A stretch of DNA of 64,000 nucleotides from Haloplanus salinus (GCF_003336245.1 NZ_QPHM01000001.1:2732113-2796112), one strand, 5' to 3'. Shown: positions 7,772 through 17,182, numbered from the stretch's first letter. The notes: generated from the sequence alone by a model not told the origin. Numbers and translations: made by a program.

Positions 7772-10630
7772 CTACGCATCCACGCTCGTTTCCGCCGTAC
7801 CGGTGATCTCGATCCGCGCCCCACCGGTGGCGCTCTCGGCTGCCTCCACGGTCCAGCCGTGTGCGGTGGCCACTTCGTGCACGATGGACAGACCCATGCC
7901 CGTCCCCTCCGCTCGCGTCGTGTACTCGTTGTCGAACACCGTCTCGCGCTCGCCGGCCGGGATGCCCGAGCCGTCGTCGGCGACGTAGAAGCCGTCGTCC
8001 AGGTCGCCGATGGTCACCGTCACGTCCGATCCCCCGTGTTCGACGGCGTTCCGAACGAGGTTCTCGACGAGTTGTCGGAGCCGGCTCCGATCGGCCGACA
8101 GCGTCCGTGTCGTCTCGACGCGGAGGGTCGCATCGCCGGTCCGTACCGTCCCCCAGCACTCCTCGACGAGGGTCGGCAGGTCGACCGAGGTCGGGTCGCA
8201 GATGGGCTTGCCCTGGCGGGCTAGCTGTAACATATCGGTGGCCAGCGCCTCGATCCGTGAGAGCCCCTTGTCGATACCGTCGAGATGCTCGCTCTCGTGT
8301 TCTTCGCGAAGGAGTTCGAGTCGCCCCTTCGCGACGTTCAGCGGGCTCCGGAGGTCGTGTGAGACGACCGATGCGAACTCGTCGAGGCGTTCGTTCTGCG
8401 CTTCGAGGCGCTCCCGATGTCGCTTCGCGCGAGCCTGGCTCCGACGTCGAGCGACTCCGCTCCCCAGCCACTGTGCGAAGAGTCGCACGAACGTTCGTTC
8501 CTCGCCTCCGAACGGCTCGTCGCGGGCGTCGGAACTGGAGAAGTCGAGGACTCCATAGCGCTCGTCCCCGGCGTAGATCGGCACGCCGAGGTACGAACGC
8601 CGCCCGGAGTTGCGCGAGGCGGTACGTGTCTCCGCGTCGCCGGCCGCGGGACGGTGGAAGCCGACCGCTTCGTCCGCCGAGAGGACGAGCGAATGGCACG
8701 TGTCTTCGAGCGCCGTCGCCTCGGGGACGGCGTCGTCCGCCGACGCGACGGCGTATTCGACGGCGTAGTCGTCACCGTCGACGTGGACGACTCTGGCGAC
8801 GTCCATGTCGAGGTGCTCCCTGCCGAGGTCGAGGACACGCTCCACCCGCGTCTCGAAAGGCACCTCCCGATCGACGACCGTCTGTATGAACCGCTCCATC
8901 GCCTCGGCGCGACGCGACAGCGCCGTCGTTGCCGCCTCCAACTGTGCCGCTCGCTCCCGCCGGTCGGTCACGTCGGTCGCGAGGCCGACGAGCCGCGACG
9001 ACGCACCGGCGTCGTGGGACGTTCGCTGGCGATACGTCACCGACCGCACCCACTTGACCGGGCCGTTGTCCGGGTGCGTTCGATACTCGATACGGACCGG
9101 TTCCCCCTGTGTCGAGTCCAGTTCCGTCCGCTCCGCGCGTTCGAGTCGGTCCCTGTCGTCGGGGTGGACGCACGTCTCGTAGAACGCCTCGTTGGTCGGC
9201 ACTGCCTCGGGCGCGACGCCGAAGAGCCGTTCGAAGGCACCGTACCGCGTCTGTGCGCCGCTCCGTAGATCGATCTCGTACACGTGCGAGTCGGTGATAT
9301 CGAGCGCGAACTCCATCCGTTCACGGAGGGCTTCGAGTCGCCCCACCTGTGCCTGCCCGCCGAGATCGACGTACAGGGCGTTCGTCCCGACGACGTCGCC
9401 GTCCACGTCGCGGCGTGGTGTCGCCCGAAGTAGCGTCGAGACGGTCTCACCGTCCGTCGTGACGAGTTCCCGGCGTTCGCGCACGAAGTCACCGGCACGC
9501 GCCCGCTCGTATCCGTCGTCGAGCATCGTCGCCTCCGATCCGTCGGCGTACAGTTCCGCGAGCGGCATCCCACGCAACTCGTCGCGCGCGTAGCCCAGCG
9601 TTTCGGCGAAGAGGCGGTTGCAGTCGTCGACGACCGGCGTCCCCTCGACCGTCTCGACGAGGGCGAACATCACGGGAGCTTCCTCGAAGAGTCGTCGGTA
9701 CTGGCGTTCGTACACCCGTTGCAGGTCGATCCGGTGATACGCCTCGGCGACCGTGTCGCCCAACTCCGCGAAGACGGCGCGGTCTGCCTCGCCGAACGCG
9801 TGTGGACTGTCCCCGTAGACACAGAGGACGCCGTATCGGGTCCCGTCGTGCCGTAACGGGACTGCGGCGACGGACTGGTAGCCGCGAGCGAGGGCTTCGT
9901 CCCGCCACGGCGCGAACGCGTCGTCGTTCCGGACCTGCTGAACGACGACGCGTTCCTCGCGGAGCGCGGTACCCGCTGGACCCTGTCCCGTCGCGGACTC
10001 GTCGGCCGTGATGGTCACCGCGTCGAGATACCCTTCCTCGGCGCCGGCCGCCGTGCGCGGCCGAACCCGCTCGTCGTCGGTCACCGACCCCACCCACGCG
10101 AACAGGTGCGGGTCGACGTCGCTGAACGCCTCACAGACCCGTCGGTCTACCTCCTCGCGGCTCGTCGCGTCGACGAGTTGACGGTTGATCCGGCGCATGA
10201 CCGCATTCAGCCGCGAGAGCTCCGCGGCCTGGTCACGGGTTCGACTCAACTCGACCGCGGTGCCGACCCGATTGGCCAGCACCTCGGGAGCCACCCCGTC
10301 GTTGCGGTCGCGTACGTGATCGGTCACGCCGGCGTCGATGGCGTCTTTGACCACGCTACCGTCCACGTCCTCGCCGACGAGGACGAACGGCGGTGGCGGC
10401 GACGCGATCCGTCGCACGGTGTGGTAGAACTCGATGCCGGTCGCCCCGTCGAGTCGATAGCCGCTAACCACGCAGTCGACCGAAGCCTCTCGAAGATGTG
10501 CCGCCGCGTCCCTCGGGTCGTCACACTCCACCGTTCGGAGCCCGTCGTACCGTCGTTCGAGGATCCTCGACGTCGCGACCCCGGAAACCGACCGAACTCC
10601 GACTACGAGGACGCTCGTCTTCGCCTCCAT
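7772..10630 (-). CDS. Multi-sensor histidine kinase with pseudo-receiver N-terminus
   Basis: This 952-residue cytosolic kinase has no membrane segments. In order it carries a receiver-like domain (about 5-125), a GAF domain (150-300), two PAS domains (about 310-560), a second GAF domain (590-735), a HisKA dimerisation domain with the phospho-accepting histidine in VVSHDLRSPLN (H758), and a HATPase domain with the N box (NLVRNAVEHG), G1 box (DDGSGIP) and G2 box (GTGMGL). The receiver-like domain has Gly (G57, in CVVSGYRL) where the phosphorylated Asp should be, and it also lacks the N-terminal acidic pair and the late Lys, so it cannot be a standard phosphoreceiver. It is divergently transcribed from the CheF-receiver gene, a natural candidate partner. 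Confidence 0.93.
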   Translation of the reverse strand: MEAKTSVLVVGVRSVSGVATSRILERRYDGLRTVECDDPRDAAAHLREASVDCVVSGYRLDGATGIEFYHTVRRIASPPPPFVLVGEDVDGSVVKDAIDAGVTDHVRDRNDGVAPEVLANRVGTAVELSRTRDQAAELSRLNAVMRRINRQLVDATSREEVDRRVCEAFSDVDPHLFAWVGSVTDDERVRPRTAAGAEEGYLDAVTITADESATGQGPAGTALREERVVVQQVRNDDAFAPWRDEALARGYQSVAAVPLRHDGTRYGVLCVYGDSPHAFGEADRAVFAELGDTVAEAYHRIDLQRVYERQYRRLFEEAPVMFALVETVEGTPVVDDCNRLFAETLGYARDELRGMPLAELYADGSEATMLDDGYERARAGDFVRERRELVTTDGETVSTLLRATPRRDVDGDVVGTNALYVDLGGQAQVGRLEALRERMEFALDITDSHVYEIDLRSGAQTRYGAFERLFGVAPEAVPTNEAFYETCVHPDDRDRLERAERTELDSTQGEPVRIEYRTHPDNGPVKWVRSVTYRQRTSHDAGASSRLVGLATDVTDRRERAAQLEAATTALSRRAEAMERFIQTVVDREVPFETRVERVLDLGREHLDMDVARVVHVDGDDYAVEYAVASADDAVPEATALEDTCHSLVLSADEAVGFHRPAAGDAETRTASRNSGRRSYLGVPIYAGDERYGVLDFSSSDARDEPFGGEERTFVRLFAQWLGSGVARRRSQARAKRHRERLEAQNERLDEFASVVSHDLRSPLNVAKGRLELLREEHESEHLDGIDKGLSRIEALATDMLQLARQGKPICDPTSVDLPTLVEECWGTVRTGDATLRVETTRTLSADRSRLRQLVENLVRNAVEHGGSDVTVTIGDLDDGFYVADDGSGIPAGERETVFDNEYTTRAEGTGMGLSIVHEVATAHGWTVEAAESATGGARIEITGTAETSVDA

Positions 10631-10710
10631 ACGGACTACCGTCGAAGCACGGACTTCAAGCTATCGCGTCGTCGTGGGCCGCGAGGGTCCGAACCGCCGA
10701 ACTGGTAACC

Positions 10711-10720
10711 CTAAATATTA
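10711..10720 (+). promoter_or_regulatory. TATA box of the CheF-receiver gene
   Basis: CTAAATATTA is centred 28 bases before the GTG at 10,744. This is the spacing expected for a haloarchaeal promoter with a leaderless transcript, and it fixes the start of the downstream gene, whose frame is open for another 80 codons upstream. The kinase gene starts 80 bases away on the other strand, so both promoters share this short region. Confidence 0.65.
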
Positions 10721-10743
10721 TCCCCAGTGTACACACGCCCACG

Positions 10744-11763
10744 GTGACCGACGACATCGTGGCCGACTTCACGGCCGACGTGGCGCTAAGCGACGGCGAC
10801 GCGACGCCCAGTCGGATGCGCGTCGTCCTGAACGAGCAGGAACTCGCGTTCGCGACGGGCGACGGGACGCGGTCGATCCCCCTCAGTCGCGTGTTCGACA
10901 TCGTCCAGGACATCTCTCCCGGCACGGCGCCGGACTCGACGGAGACGATTCGACTCGCGTTCCGTGTCGGCGAAGTGCGCGAGGTGGCGTCGGTTCACGG
11001 TGACGCGGAGACGCTCCTGCGATTCCAGCACACGCTGTTTCGGGCCCTGTTGACCGGGACGACCGTCGTCGTCAGACACACCCTCGACGGAAGCCGACGC
11101 CACGCAGCGAGGGAGCTATCGCTGTCGCCGACGGCCACCAGCGCCCGATTCGAGGACGACGGGGCGACCGCGTTCGTGGTCCCGCGCGAGTCGGTGTCGG
11201 AGTTCCGGACGGGCCACGAGTCGCTCGGCGACGACCGGCAGGCGGCGGTCACGCTCTTCTGGATGGACGACGGCGTGCCGGCCAAGACCGTCGTCTGCCT
11301 GCCCACGCCCCGCCTGTTCAACCTGTTCGGTCGGTATCTCCAGTCCACTGCGAGACTCGAGCCGGAGTCCGATGCGGGCGATCGCCCACGGACCGTCGGC
11401 GTGCTACTGGTCGACGACGACCCGGACGACCTGGAGATGAGCGAACTGTTCCTGAAGCGGCAGTCCGATCGCTTCGACATCGAGCGTGCCACCAGCGCCG
11501 CTGGCGGACTCGATTATCTCGCCGACAACCCGGCGGACTGTGTCGTCAGCGACTTCGACATGCCCGGCACCGACGGTATCGAGTTCCTCCAGTCGGTCCG
11601 CGAGCGGTATCCGAACCTTCCGTTCATCCTCTTTACCGGACAGGGATCGGAACGTGTCGCCAAGCAGGCCATCATCGACGACGTGACCGACTACGTCGAG
11701 AAGGGCGTCGGGACGAATCAGTACGCCGTCCTCGCACAGCGGATCCAAAAGGCCGTCGACTGA
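10744..11763 (+). CDS. CheF-like domain fused to a response-regulator receiver
   Basis: The 339-residue product has an N-terminal part (about 1-200) that follows the pattern of archaeal CheF (DUF439): ADFTADVAL..., RMRVVLNEQELAFAT, SIPLSRVFDIVQDI, LFRALLTGTTVVVRH and PRLFNLFGRYLQ. In Halobacterium, CheF links the Che system to the archaellum motor. The C-terminal part (about 216-339) is a complete receiver: acidic triad D224-D226, phospho-acceptor D270 in CVVSDFDMPG, T298 and K320 in VEKGV. No chemotaxis or archaellum genes are nearby. The divergent kinase may phosphorylate it. GTG 10,744 is chosen because of the TATA box just upstream. Confidence 0.85.
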   Translation: MTDDIVADFTADVALSDGDATPSRMRVVLNEQELAFATGDGTRSIPLSRVFDIVQDISPGTAPDSTETIRLAFRVGEVREVASVHGDAETLLRFQHTLFRALLTGTTVVVRHTLDGSRRHAARELSLSPTATSARFEDDGATAFVVPRESVSEFRTGHESLGDDRQAAVTLFWMDDGVPAKTVVCLPTPRLFNLFGRYLQSTARLEPESDAGDRPRTVGVLLVDDDPDDLEMSELFLKRQSDRFDIERATSAAGGLDYLADNPADCVVSDFDMPGTDGIEFLQSVRERYPNLPFILFTGQGSERVAKQAIIDDVTDYVEKGVGTNQYAVLAQRIQKAVD

Positions 11764-11786
11764 CGCGATTCACGCACCCGAGCCAC

Positions 11787-12815
11787 TTACGAGTTCGAGA
11801 CGCGTCGCCGGTTGACGACGCCGACGTTGTTGGCGACGTCCTCGGTGATGACGCGGAAAGCGTCGGCGGTCGGGTTGTCGTCCTGTAACACCATCGGCTC
11901 CTCGCCGCTCCGAACCTCGGGGTCGAGGGGAACGCCGCCGAGGTAAGGGAGGTTGTTCGCCTCCGCGAGTTCGCGGCCGCCACCGGAGCCGAAGATGTCG
12001 TGTTGCCCGCCGCAGTCGGGACACACGAACGAACTCATGTTCTCGGCGAGGCCGAGAACGTTCGTGTCGTGGCGGCCGAACATCCGGATGCCCTTCCGGG
12101 CGTCGTCGACGGCCACCTCCTCCGGCGTCGTGACGATGACGGCACCGGCGAGGGGCAGGGTCTGGAGGATGGTCAACTGCGTGTCGCCCGTCCCCGGCGG
12201 CATGTCGAGGACGAGGTAGTCGAGTTCCCCCCACTCCACGTCCTCGACGAGTTGGGTGAGGACCTGGTGGACCATCGGGCCGCGCCAGATGACTGGGTCG
12301 TCCTCGCCGACCATGAACGCCATGCTGATCAGCTTCACCCCGTAGCGCTCGGGCGGAATGATGGTGTCGTCGTCCGTCGCCGTCGGCGGGTCCTGGGAGT
12401 CGAGCATTCGGGGCACGTTCGGCCCGTACACGTCGGTGTCGAACAGGCCCACCTTCGCGCCGAGTTTCGACAGGCCGGCGGCGAGGTTCACGGCCACCGT
12501 CGACTTGCCGACGCCGCCCTTTCCGGACGCGACGGCGACGACGTTTTTCACGCCGGGCAACACCTCGTCGTCCCGGATGGCGGCGGGTCGCTTGGCCGTG
12601 AGTTCGACCGCCAGTCCGGCGTCGGTCAGGACCTCCCGAACGTCCGCGGCGATGGCGCTCTCCGTCGGCGCGTATGGCGCACCGAGGGCGAGCGACACCG
12701 TCGCCACGCCGTCGTCGACGTCGACGCCGTTGACCAGTCCGAGCGACACGATGTCGTCGCCGAGGTCGGGATCCTCGACCCCGCCGAGCAACTCCCGTAC
12801 GTCCGCTTCGTCCAT
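11787..12815 (-). CDS. Mrp/ApbC-type P-loop ATPase, Fe-S cluster carrier
   Basis: This 342-residue protein has an N-terminal MIP18/DUF59 domain (about 1-80) and a ParA/MinD-type ATPase with the deviant Walker A motif SGKGGVGKST (97-106), DTDVYGPNVPRML, and VLDMPPGTGD as Walker B. A CPDC motif (in SFVCPDCGGQHDIFG) can hold the bridging Fe-S cluster of the Mrp/NBP35 family. It probably transfers Fe-S clusters to apoproteins in the cytosol. The neighbouring divergent MoaA needs two such clusters, a sensible partner. ATG 12,815 is selected because the family's DUF59 domain begins here and a TATA-like AAACCCTTATCC lies about 25-30 bases upstream; the frame is open further upstream but with no family similarity. 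Confidence 0.93.
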   Translation of the reverse strand: MDEADVRELLGGVEDPDLGDDIVSLGLVNGVDVDDGVATVSLALGAPYAPTESAIAADVREVLTDAGLAVELTAKRPAAIRDDEVLPGVKNVVAVASGKGGVGKSTVAVNLAAGLSKLGAKVGLFDTDVYGPNVPRMLDSQDPPTATDDDTIIPPERYGVKLISMAFMVGEDDPVIWRGPMVHQVLTQLVEDVEWGELDYLVLDMPPGTGDTQLTILQTLPLAGAVIVTTPEEVAVDDARKGIRMFGRHDTNVLGLAENMSSFVCPDCGGQHDIFGSGGGRELAEANNLPYLGGVPLDPEVRSGEEPMVLQDDNPTADAFRVITEDVANNVGVVNRRRVSNS

Positions 12816-12904
12816 GGCGTAGCGTGGGCGAGAAGGCGGGATAAGGGTTTTGTCGCGACGGCGCCGGCCGAAACCGGACACGGTGACCCGACCCGCGGCG
12901 ACGT

Positions 12905-12950
12905 AACCACATGTGGTTTCTTCGACGCCTATTCGGGGCGTCAATTTAAG
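12905..12950. promoter_or_regulatory. moaA promoter with a 14-bp perfect palindrome
   Basis: AACCACATGTGGTT at 12905-12918 is a perfect palindrome. It sits about 25 bases before a TATA box (AATTTAAG, 12943-12950), which itself lies about 30 bases before the moaA ATG. Located between mrp and moaA, it is a plausible operator for a dimeric regulator. Which regulator would bind is not known. Confidence 0.45.
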
Positions 12951-12976
12951 CGTCTCCGCGGAAAGTCTCCGATAGC

Positions 12977-13984
12977 ATGTTGGAGGACGATTTCGGTCGT
13001 GAAGTGACGGGGGTTCGCGTGTCACTCACCGACCGCTGTAACTTCGACTGTGTTTACTGTCACAACGAGGGGCTGGGTGACACGCGGGGGCCGATGGAGG
13101 CACAGGACGACGAGATGTCGGCCGACGACATCGTTCGGTTCCTCGACGTGGCCGCGGAGTTCGACGTCGACAGCGTGAAGTTCACCGGCGGGGAGCCGAT
13201 GCTTCGGGACGACCTCGAAGAGATCATCCGGCGCACGCCCGACTCGATGGAGGTGTCGATGACGACCAACGGCACCTATCTTCCCGGCCGTGCCGAGGGC
13301 CTCGTCGACGCCGGTCTCGAACGGGTCAACGTCTCGCAGGACGCTCTCGACCCCGACGCGTTCGCGGAGATCACGAAGGCCGGCGCCTACGACAAGGTGA
13401 TGGAGGGCGTCGAGGCGGCGCTCGACGCGGGACTCGACCCCGTCAAGCTGAACATGGTCGTCTTCGAACACACCGCCGGCTACGTCGAGGACATGGTGAA
13501 CCACGTCGCCGAGAACGACGGCCTCCAGCTCCAGCTGATCGAGTACATGCCCGAACTGACGGGGAAGCCGGAGTGGAACATCGACATTCAGCGCGTCCAC
13601 GACTGGCTGGCCGACATCGCCGACGAGGTGGAACATCGCGAGATGCACGACCGGAAACGCTACTGGGTGAGCGGGACCGACCCGGACGCCCCGACCGCGG
13701 ACCCCGCCGATCGGGGGATGGTCGAAATCGTCGATCCCGTCGAGAACCCCACCTTCTGTGCCAACTGCCACCGGGTCCGCGTCACCCACGAGGGCTACCT
13801 GAAGGGGTGTCTCAACCGCAACGACGACCTGCGCTCGATGGGCGAGATGACGAAACCCGAGATCCGGGAGACGTTCAGAGAGACCGTCGCCAACCGCGTC
13901 CCCTACTACGGCGAGTACATGATCAAAAACGACGAGGGCGAGTGGGAGATCAACGAGAAGTACATCGGCGCGCCGACGGCGTAA
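12977..13984 (+). CDS. moaA: GTP 3',8-cyclase MoaA
   Basis: This radical SAM enzyme of 335 residues carries out the first step of molybdopterin synthesis, converting GTP to 3',8-cyclo-GTP in the cytosol. The N-terminal CNFDCVYC (C21, C25, C28) binds the SAM-coordinated 4Fe-4S cluster, and [10 protein letters not shown] is the GGEP-type SAM-binding motif. The C-terminal [18 protein letters not shown] supplies the second cluster characteristic of MoaA. The extreme C-terminus lacks the usual terminal GG, which in bacterial MoaA enters the active site; it ends EKYIGAPTA instead. It is divergent from mrp. Two tungstate/molybdate-type importers occur 43 kb downstream. Confidence 0.95.
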   Translation: MLEDDFGREVTGVRVSLTDRCNFDCVYCHNEGLGDTRGPMEAQDDEMSADDIVRFLDVAAEFDVDSVKFTGGEPMLRDDLEEIIRRTPDSMEVSMTTNGTYLPGRAEGLVDAGLERVNVSQDALDPDAFAEITKAGAYDKVMEGVEAALDAGLDPVKLNMVVFEHTAGYVEDMVNHVAENDGLQLQLIEYMPELTGKPEWNIDIQRVHDWLADIADEVEHREMHDRKRYWVSGTDPDAPTADPADRGMVEIVDPVENPTFCANCHRVRVTHEGYLKGCLNRNDDLRSMGEMTKPEIRETFRETVANRVPYYGEYMIKNDEGEWEINEKYIGAPTA

Positions 13985-14013
13985 CCGCAGTCTTTCGGCA
14001 TCCGGTCCGCCGC

Positions 14014-15441
14014 TCAGATGGCGACCGCACGGTCGACGAACGGCCAGTAAACGGTCCAGCTGAGAACGACGACCCCCACGGCGACGGCTAGCGTGAGCAG
14101 CCCCAACCGGAACACGTCGGTCGCGTCGAGCGGGCCGCGGTCGTAGGCGACCAGAACCGCGGGGTTGTTGAACGGCAGGAACGTCGCCGCCATCAGGATC
14201 GTCGTCAGTCCGAAGGAGACGTACAGCGGCGTCACGTCCGTCGTAGACAGCCCTTCGAGCACGACGGGAAAGAGCACGACGAACGAGGCCGACACCGACG
14301 AGAACGTCCCGCGAACCAGCACGGCGACGGCGAAGACGACCGCCACGACGACGAAGTCGGGCGCCCCGGACGGGACGACGGCGCCGAACGCCTCCACCAC
14401 CAGGTCGAACGCACCGACCGCCCGCATCACGTCCAGTAGCGACAGCATCGCCCCGACGAGGAAGACGATGCCCCAGTTGATCGCGCGGACGTCCGACGCG
14501 TCGAGGACGCCGACACCCGGCAGCGAAAACAGGACGACGATCAGCACCGCCGGGACGAGCGTCGGAATCCCGACGAACGAGCCGACGACCCACATGACGA
14601 TGGCGCCACCGAGTCCCCCGAGCACGAGTTTCTGGTTCCGACCGAGCGCTTCGAGCGTGGGGTCGTCCCCCTCGGGATCGATGTCGGCCCCCGCCGCCGC
14701 GCCCGCCGGGACGTCGCCGGGCACGTCGTAGTAGCGGGCGCCGAGAACGGTACAGGACGCGAACAGGAGCACCGTCGGCGGCGCCATGTACAGCGCCCAC
14801 TCGACCCACGTCAGCGGCCGGACCGAGGCGTTGACGAGTTCGGCCGTCGCGACGGCCATGCTCCCGCCGGTCATGAGCGCGAGCGACGCCATCGGATTCA
14901 GGTGGCCGATCAGGTAGTAGGCCAGCCGGCGGAACTGGCTGTCCGCCGGCGCGCCGAACGAGGCGTTGATGCGGTCGATGATGGGCATGAACGTCACGCC
15001 GCGAGCGAGCCCGGAGGGGAGGACGAACGCGAGCAGCAACACCATCACCGAGAGTCGGCGGACCGAGCGCCGGGGGGTGTCCCGGGCGGCGACCAGTCGG
15101 GCGGCCACCCAGTCGTCGAGGCCGACGTTCGCGACACTCCGTCCGACGAGCAACAGCACGACGAAAAAGAACACGAGCGTCGAGGCGAAGCCGCTCGCGG
15201 CGTCGGCGAACGTCGGCACCGTCCCGAGGGCGTGGAGGAGGGCGACACAGAGCACGCTCGAGACGGCGTAGGGCACCGGCTTCGTGATCCAAAGCACCAG
15301 CGTCGCCGCGAACACGGTGAGGACCGTCCGTACTGTGCCGTCGACGCCGCCGATCGGCGGACCGAGGGCGCCACCGACGAGGAGGGCAGCGGCCACGCCG
15401 AGTCCACCGAGTCGTGGGAGGTGTTGCCGGTAGCGGCTCAC
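14014..15441 (-). CDS. SLC13/DASS-family anion permease
   Basis: This 475-residue membrane protein has about 11-13 hydrophobic helices. It follows the divalent anion:sodium symporter pattern: ITKPVPYAVSSVLCVALLHALG near the N-terminus, a conserved GHLNPMASLALMTGG block in the first half, and FLPFNNPAVLVAY near the end. Family members carry dicarboxylates, sulfate or phosphate with Na+. The substrate here cannot be decided. The canonical Ser-Asn-Thr motifs of characterised NaDC-type carriers are only partly recognisable. It stands alone, with its 3' end facing the moaA 3' end. Confidence 0.88.
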   Translation of the reverse strand: MSRYRQHLPRLGGLGVAAALLVGGALGPPIGGVDGTVRTVLTVFAATLVLWITKPVPYAVSSVLCVALLHALGTVPTFADAASGFASTLVFFFVVLLLVGRSVANVGLDDWVAARLVAARDTPRRSVRRLSVMVLLLAFVLPSGLARGVTFMPIIDRINASFGAPADSQFRRLAYYLIGHLNPMASLALMTGGSMAVATAELVNASVRPLTWVEWALYMAPPTVLLFASCTVLGARYYDVPGDVPAGAAAGADIDPEGDDPTLEALGRNQKLVLGGLGGAIVMWVVGSFVGIPTLVPAVLIVVLFSLPGVGVLDASDVRAINWGIVFLVGAMLSLLDVMRAVGAFDLVVEAFGAVVPSGAPDFVVVAVVFAVAVLVRGTFSSVSASFVVLFPVVLEGLSTTDVTPLYVSFGLTTILMAATFLPFNNPAVLVAYDRGPLDATDVFRLGLLTLAVAVGVVVLSWTVYWPFVDRAVAI

Positions 15442-15503
15442 ACCGTGCCCACCCGCCCGGAGGCAGATATCGCTGCCGACTCGCCCCGGGGGCTTTCGTG
15501 ATG

Positions 15504-15595
15504 TTTAAGTATCGCCCCCGGGTTCTCTCGAATGCATGCTGCAGGGGCGCCCGGCCCCGAGTCCGAGAGAGCGATGATTCGGACGCCGAATCATC
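15504..15595 (+). promoter_or_regulatory. Promoter and structured leader of the tRNA-Ser/S13 operon
   Basis: TTTAAGTAT at 15504-15512 is a good TATA box and would start transcription near 15,535, about 110 bases before the tRNA. The leader contains a perfect 10-bp hairpin at 15573-15595 (GATGATTCGG / CCGAATCATC, 3-base loop). Before it lies a weaker CTCTCG/CGAGAG pairing. The structure may guide processing of the tRNA from the ribosomal-protein mRNA. Confidence 0.55.
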
Positions 15596-15645
15596 TGCCA
15601 GCACATCCGCGTGGATTTGCGAGGGCGACGATACAGAACGCGAGG

Positions 15646-15730
15646 GTTGCGGTAGCCAAGCCTGGCCCAAGGCGCAGGGTTGCTAACTCTGTGGCGTCAA
15701 GCCTCCGGGGTTCGAATCCCCGCCGCAACG
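15646..15730 (+). tRNA. tRNA-Ser (GCT)
   Basis: The 85-base sequence folds as a class II tRNA. The acceptor stem is GTTGCGG/CCGCAAC with discriminator G. The anticodon arm CAGGG-TTGCTAA-CTCTG gives anticodon GCT. A long variable arm follows (about 15693-15705), then the T arm CGGGG-TTCGAAT-CCCCG. The long variable arm together with GCT identifies serine. The CCA end is not encoded. It lies just upstream of rps13 and is probably in the same primary transcript. Confidence 0.96.
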
Positions 15731-15746
15731 CTCACACCCCATACCA

Positions 15747-16265
15747 ATGAGTGCAGAAGAACCACAGGACGGCTCCCCCGAGGACGACGAGGACCTCCGG
15801 TACTTCGTCAGAATCGGCCAGACCGACCTCGACGGCACGAAAGCCGTCGAGCGGAGCCTCACCGACATGAACGGCATCGGCAAGCGCACGGCGCGCATCG
15901 TCGCCGACGCGGCCGACGTGGATCGAACGGCCACGTTCGGGCGCCTCGACGACGACGAAATCGACCGCGTGATCGAGGTGGTGGAGAACTTCGCCGACGA
16001 AGTCCCCGAGTGGATGGTCAACCGGCGAAACGACTTCTACACCGGCGAGAGCGATCACATCGTCGGCTCCGACCTCAGCCAGACGCGCACGCAGGACATC
16101 AACCGGATGAAGATGATCGATTCGTACCGTGGCGTCCGACACAAGCGCGGGCAGAAGGTGCGCGGCCAGCGGACCAAATCCACCGGCCGTACCGAAGGCA
16201 CCATCGGCGTCAACGTCGAGGCCATCAAGGAAGACATGGCCGAGGACGAGGGTGACGAAGAATGA
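15747..16265 (+). CDS. rps13: 30S ribosomal protein S13
   Basis: The 172-residue product matches archaeal S13 (uS13). The helix-hairpin-helix region is [22 protein letters not shown], and the basic C-terminal part ([24 protein letters not shown]) contacts 16S rRNA and the P-site tRNA. Acidic extensions at both ends are the usual haloarchaeal adaptation. It is the first gene of the S13-S4-S11-RpoD cluster and overlaps rps4 by 4 bases (ATGA), suggesting coupled translation. Confidence 0.98.
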   Translation: MSAEEPQDGSPEDDEDLRYFVRIGQTDLDGTKAVERSLTDMNGIGKRTARIVADAADVDRTATFGRLDDDEIDRVIEVVENFADEVPEWMVNRRNDFYTGESDHIVGSDLSQTRTQDINRMKMIDSYRGVRHKRGQKVRGQRTKSTGRTEGTIGVNVEAIKEDMAEDEGDEE

Positions 16266-16789
16266 CGACCGGCAAGAACACCAAGTTCTACGAGACGCCG
16301 AACCACCCGTACCAGGGCGAGCGCATCGCCGAGGAGGCCGACCTCCTCGGGCGCTACGGCCTGAAGAACAAGGAAGAGCTCTGGCGTGCCCAGTCCGAAC
16401 TCCGCGAGATGCGCCGCGAGGCGCGACGACTGCTCGGCGACGCCCAGGGTGACGTCGAGGCCGCTGCGGAGGCGGGTGGCGAGTTCGTCGCTCGGCTCCA
16501 GCGGCTCGGCATCCTCGGCGGCGAGGACGACATCAGCGACGTGCTGTCGCTGGAAGTGACGGACCTGCTCGAACGACGACTCCAGACGGTCGTCTACCGG
16601 AAGGGGCTGGCACACACGCCCCAGCAGGCCCGCCAGTTCGTCTCGCACGGCCACGTCACGGTCGACGGCGCGCGCGTGCAGACGCCGTCGAAGAAGGTGG
16701 AGGCCGACGAGCAGGCCTCGGTCGCCTTCGACGGGACGAGTCCGCTCGCGGACGACCTCCACCCCGAACGCGCGGAGGGACAAGAATGA
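16262..16789 (+). CDS. rps4: 30S ribosomal protein S4
   Basis: This 175-residue archaeal S4 (uS4) contains the [19 protein letters not shown]-terminus and the S4 RNA-binding domain around [21 protein letters not shown]. It nucleates 30S assembly by binding the 5' domain of 16S rRNA. It overlaps rps13 upstream and rps11 downstream by 4 bases each, as expected in a tightly coupled operon. Confidence 0.98.
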   Translation: MTTGKNTKFYETPNHPYQGERIAEEADLLGRYGLKNKEELWRAQSELREMRREARRLLGDAQGDVEAAAEAGGEFVARLQRLGILGGEDDISDVLSLEVTDLLERRLQTVVYRKGLAHTPQQARQFVSHGHVTVDGARVQTPSKKVEADEQASVAFDGTSPLADDLHPERAEGQE

Positions 16790-17178
16790 GTGCCGAAGAT
16801 CAGGAGAGCAAGTGGGGCATCGCCCACGTCCACGCGTCGTTCAACAACACGCTGATCACGATTACGGATCAGACGGGCGCGGAGACCATCGCCAAATCGA
16901 GCGGCGGGACGGTCGTGAAACAGAACCGCGACGAGGCGTCGCCGTACGCGGCCATGCAGATGGCCGAAGTCGTCGCCGAGGAAGTCCTCGCAGCCGGCGT
17001 CGAGGGCGTTCACGTGCGCGTTCGCGGCCCCGGGGGTAACGGCAACAAGTCACCGGGTCCCGGCGCACAGGCGACGATCCGGGCGCTGGCCCGTGCCGGG
17101 CTAGAGATCGGCCGCATCGAGGACGTGACGCCCATCCCGCACGACGGCACGCGCGCGCCGAAGAACAGCCGCCTCTAA
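16786..17178 (+). CDS. rps11: 30S ribosomal protein S11
   Basis: This 130-residue S11 (uS11) shows the universal [19 protein letters not shown] start, the [21 protein letters not shown] core, and the [17 protein letters not shown] tail that contacts the 30S platform rRNA and mRNA. It is separated by only 4 bases from rpoD. Confidence 0.98.
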   Translation: MSAEDQESKWGIAHVHASFNNTLITITDQTGAETIAKSSGGTVVKQNRDEASPYAAMQMAEVVAEEVLAAGVEGVHVRVRGPGGNGNKSPGPGAQATIRALARAGLEIGRIEDVTPIPHDGTRAPKNSRL

Positions 17179-17182
17179 CATC

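Noticed and set aside
13022-15670. An 882-codon minus-strand frame across moaA and the permease
   Set aside because: It runs antisense to moaA and out of phase with the permease. Its Arg/Pro-rich translation has no domain.
15532-15750. 72-codon ORF before rps13
   Set aside because: It spans the whole tRNA-Ser and its leader, so it cannot be a functional gene.
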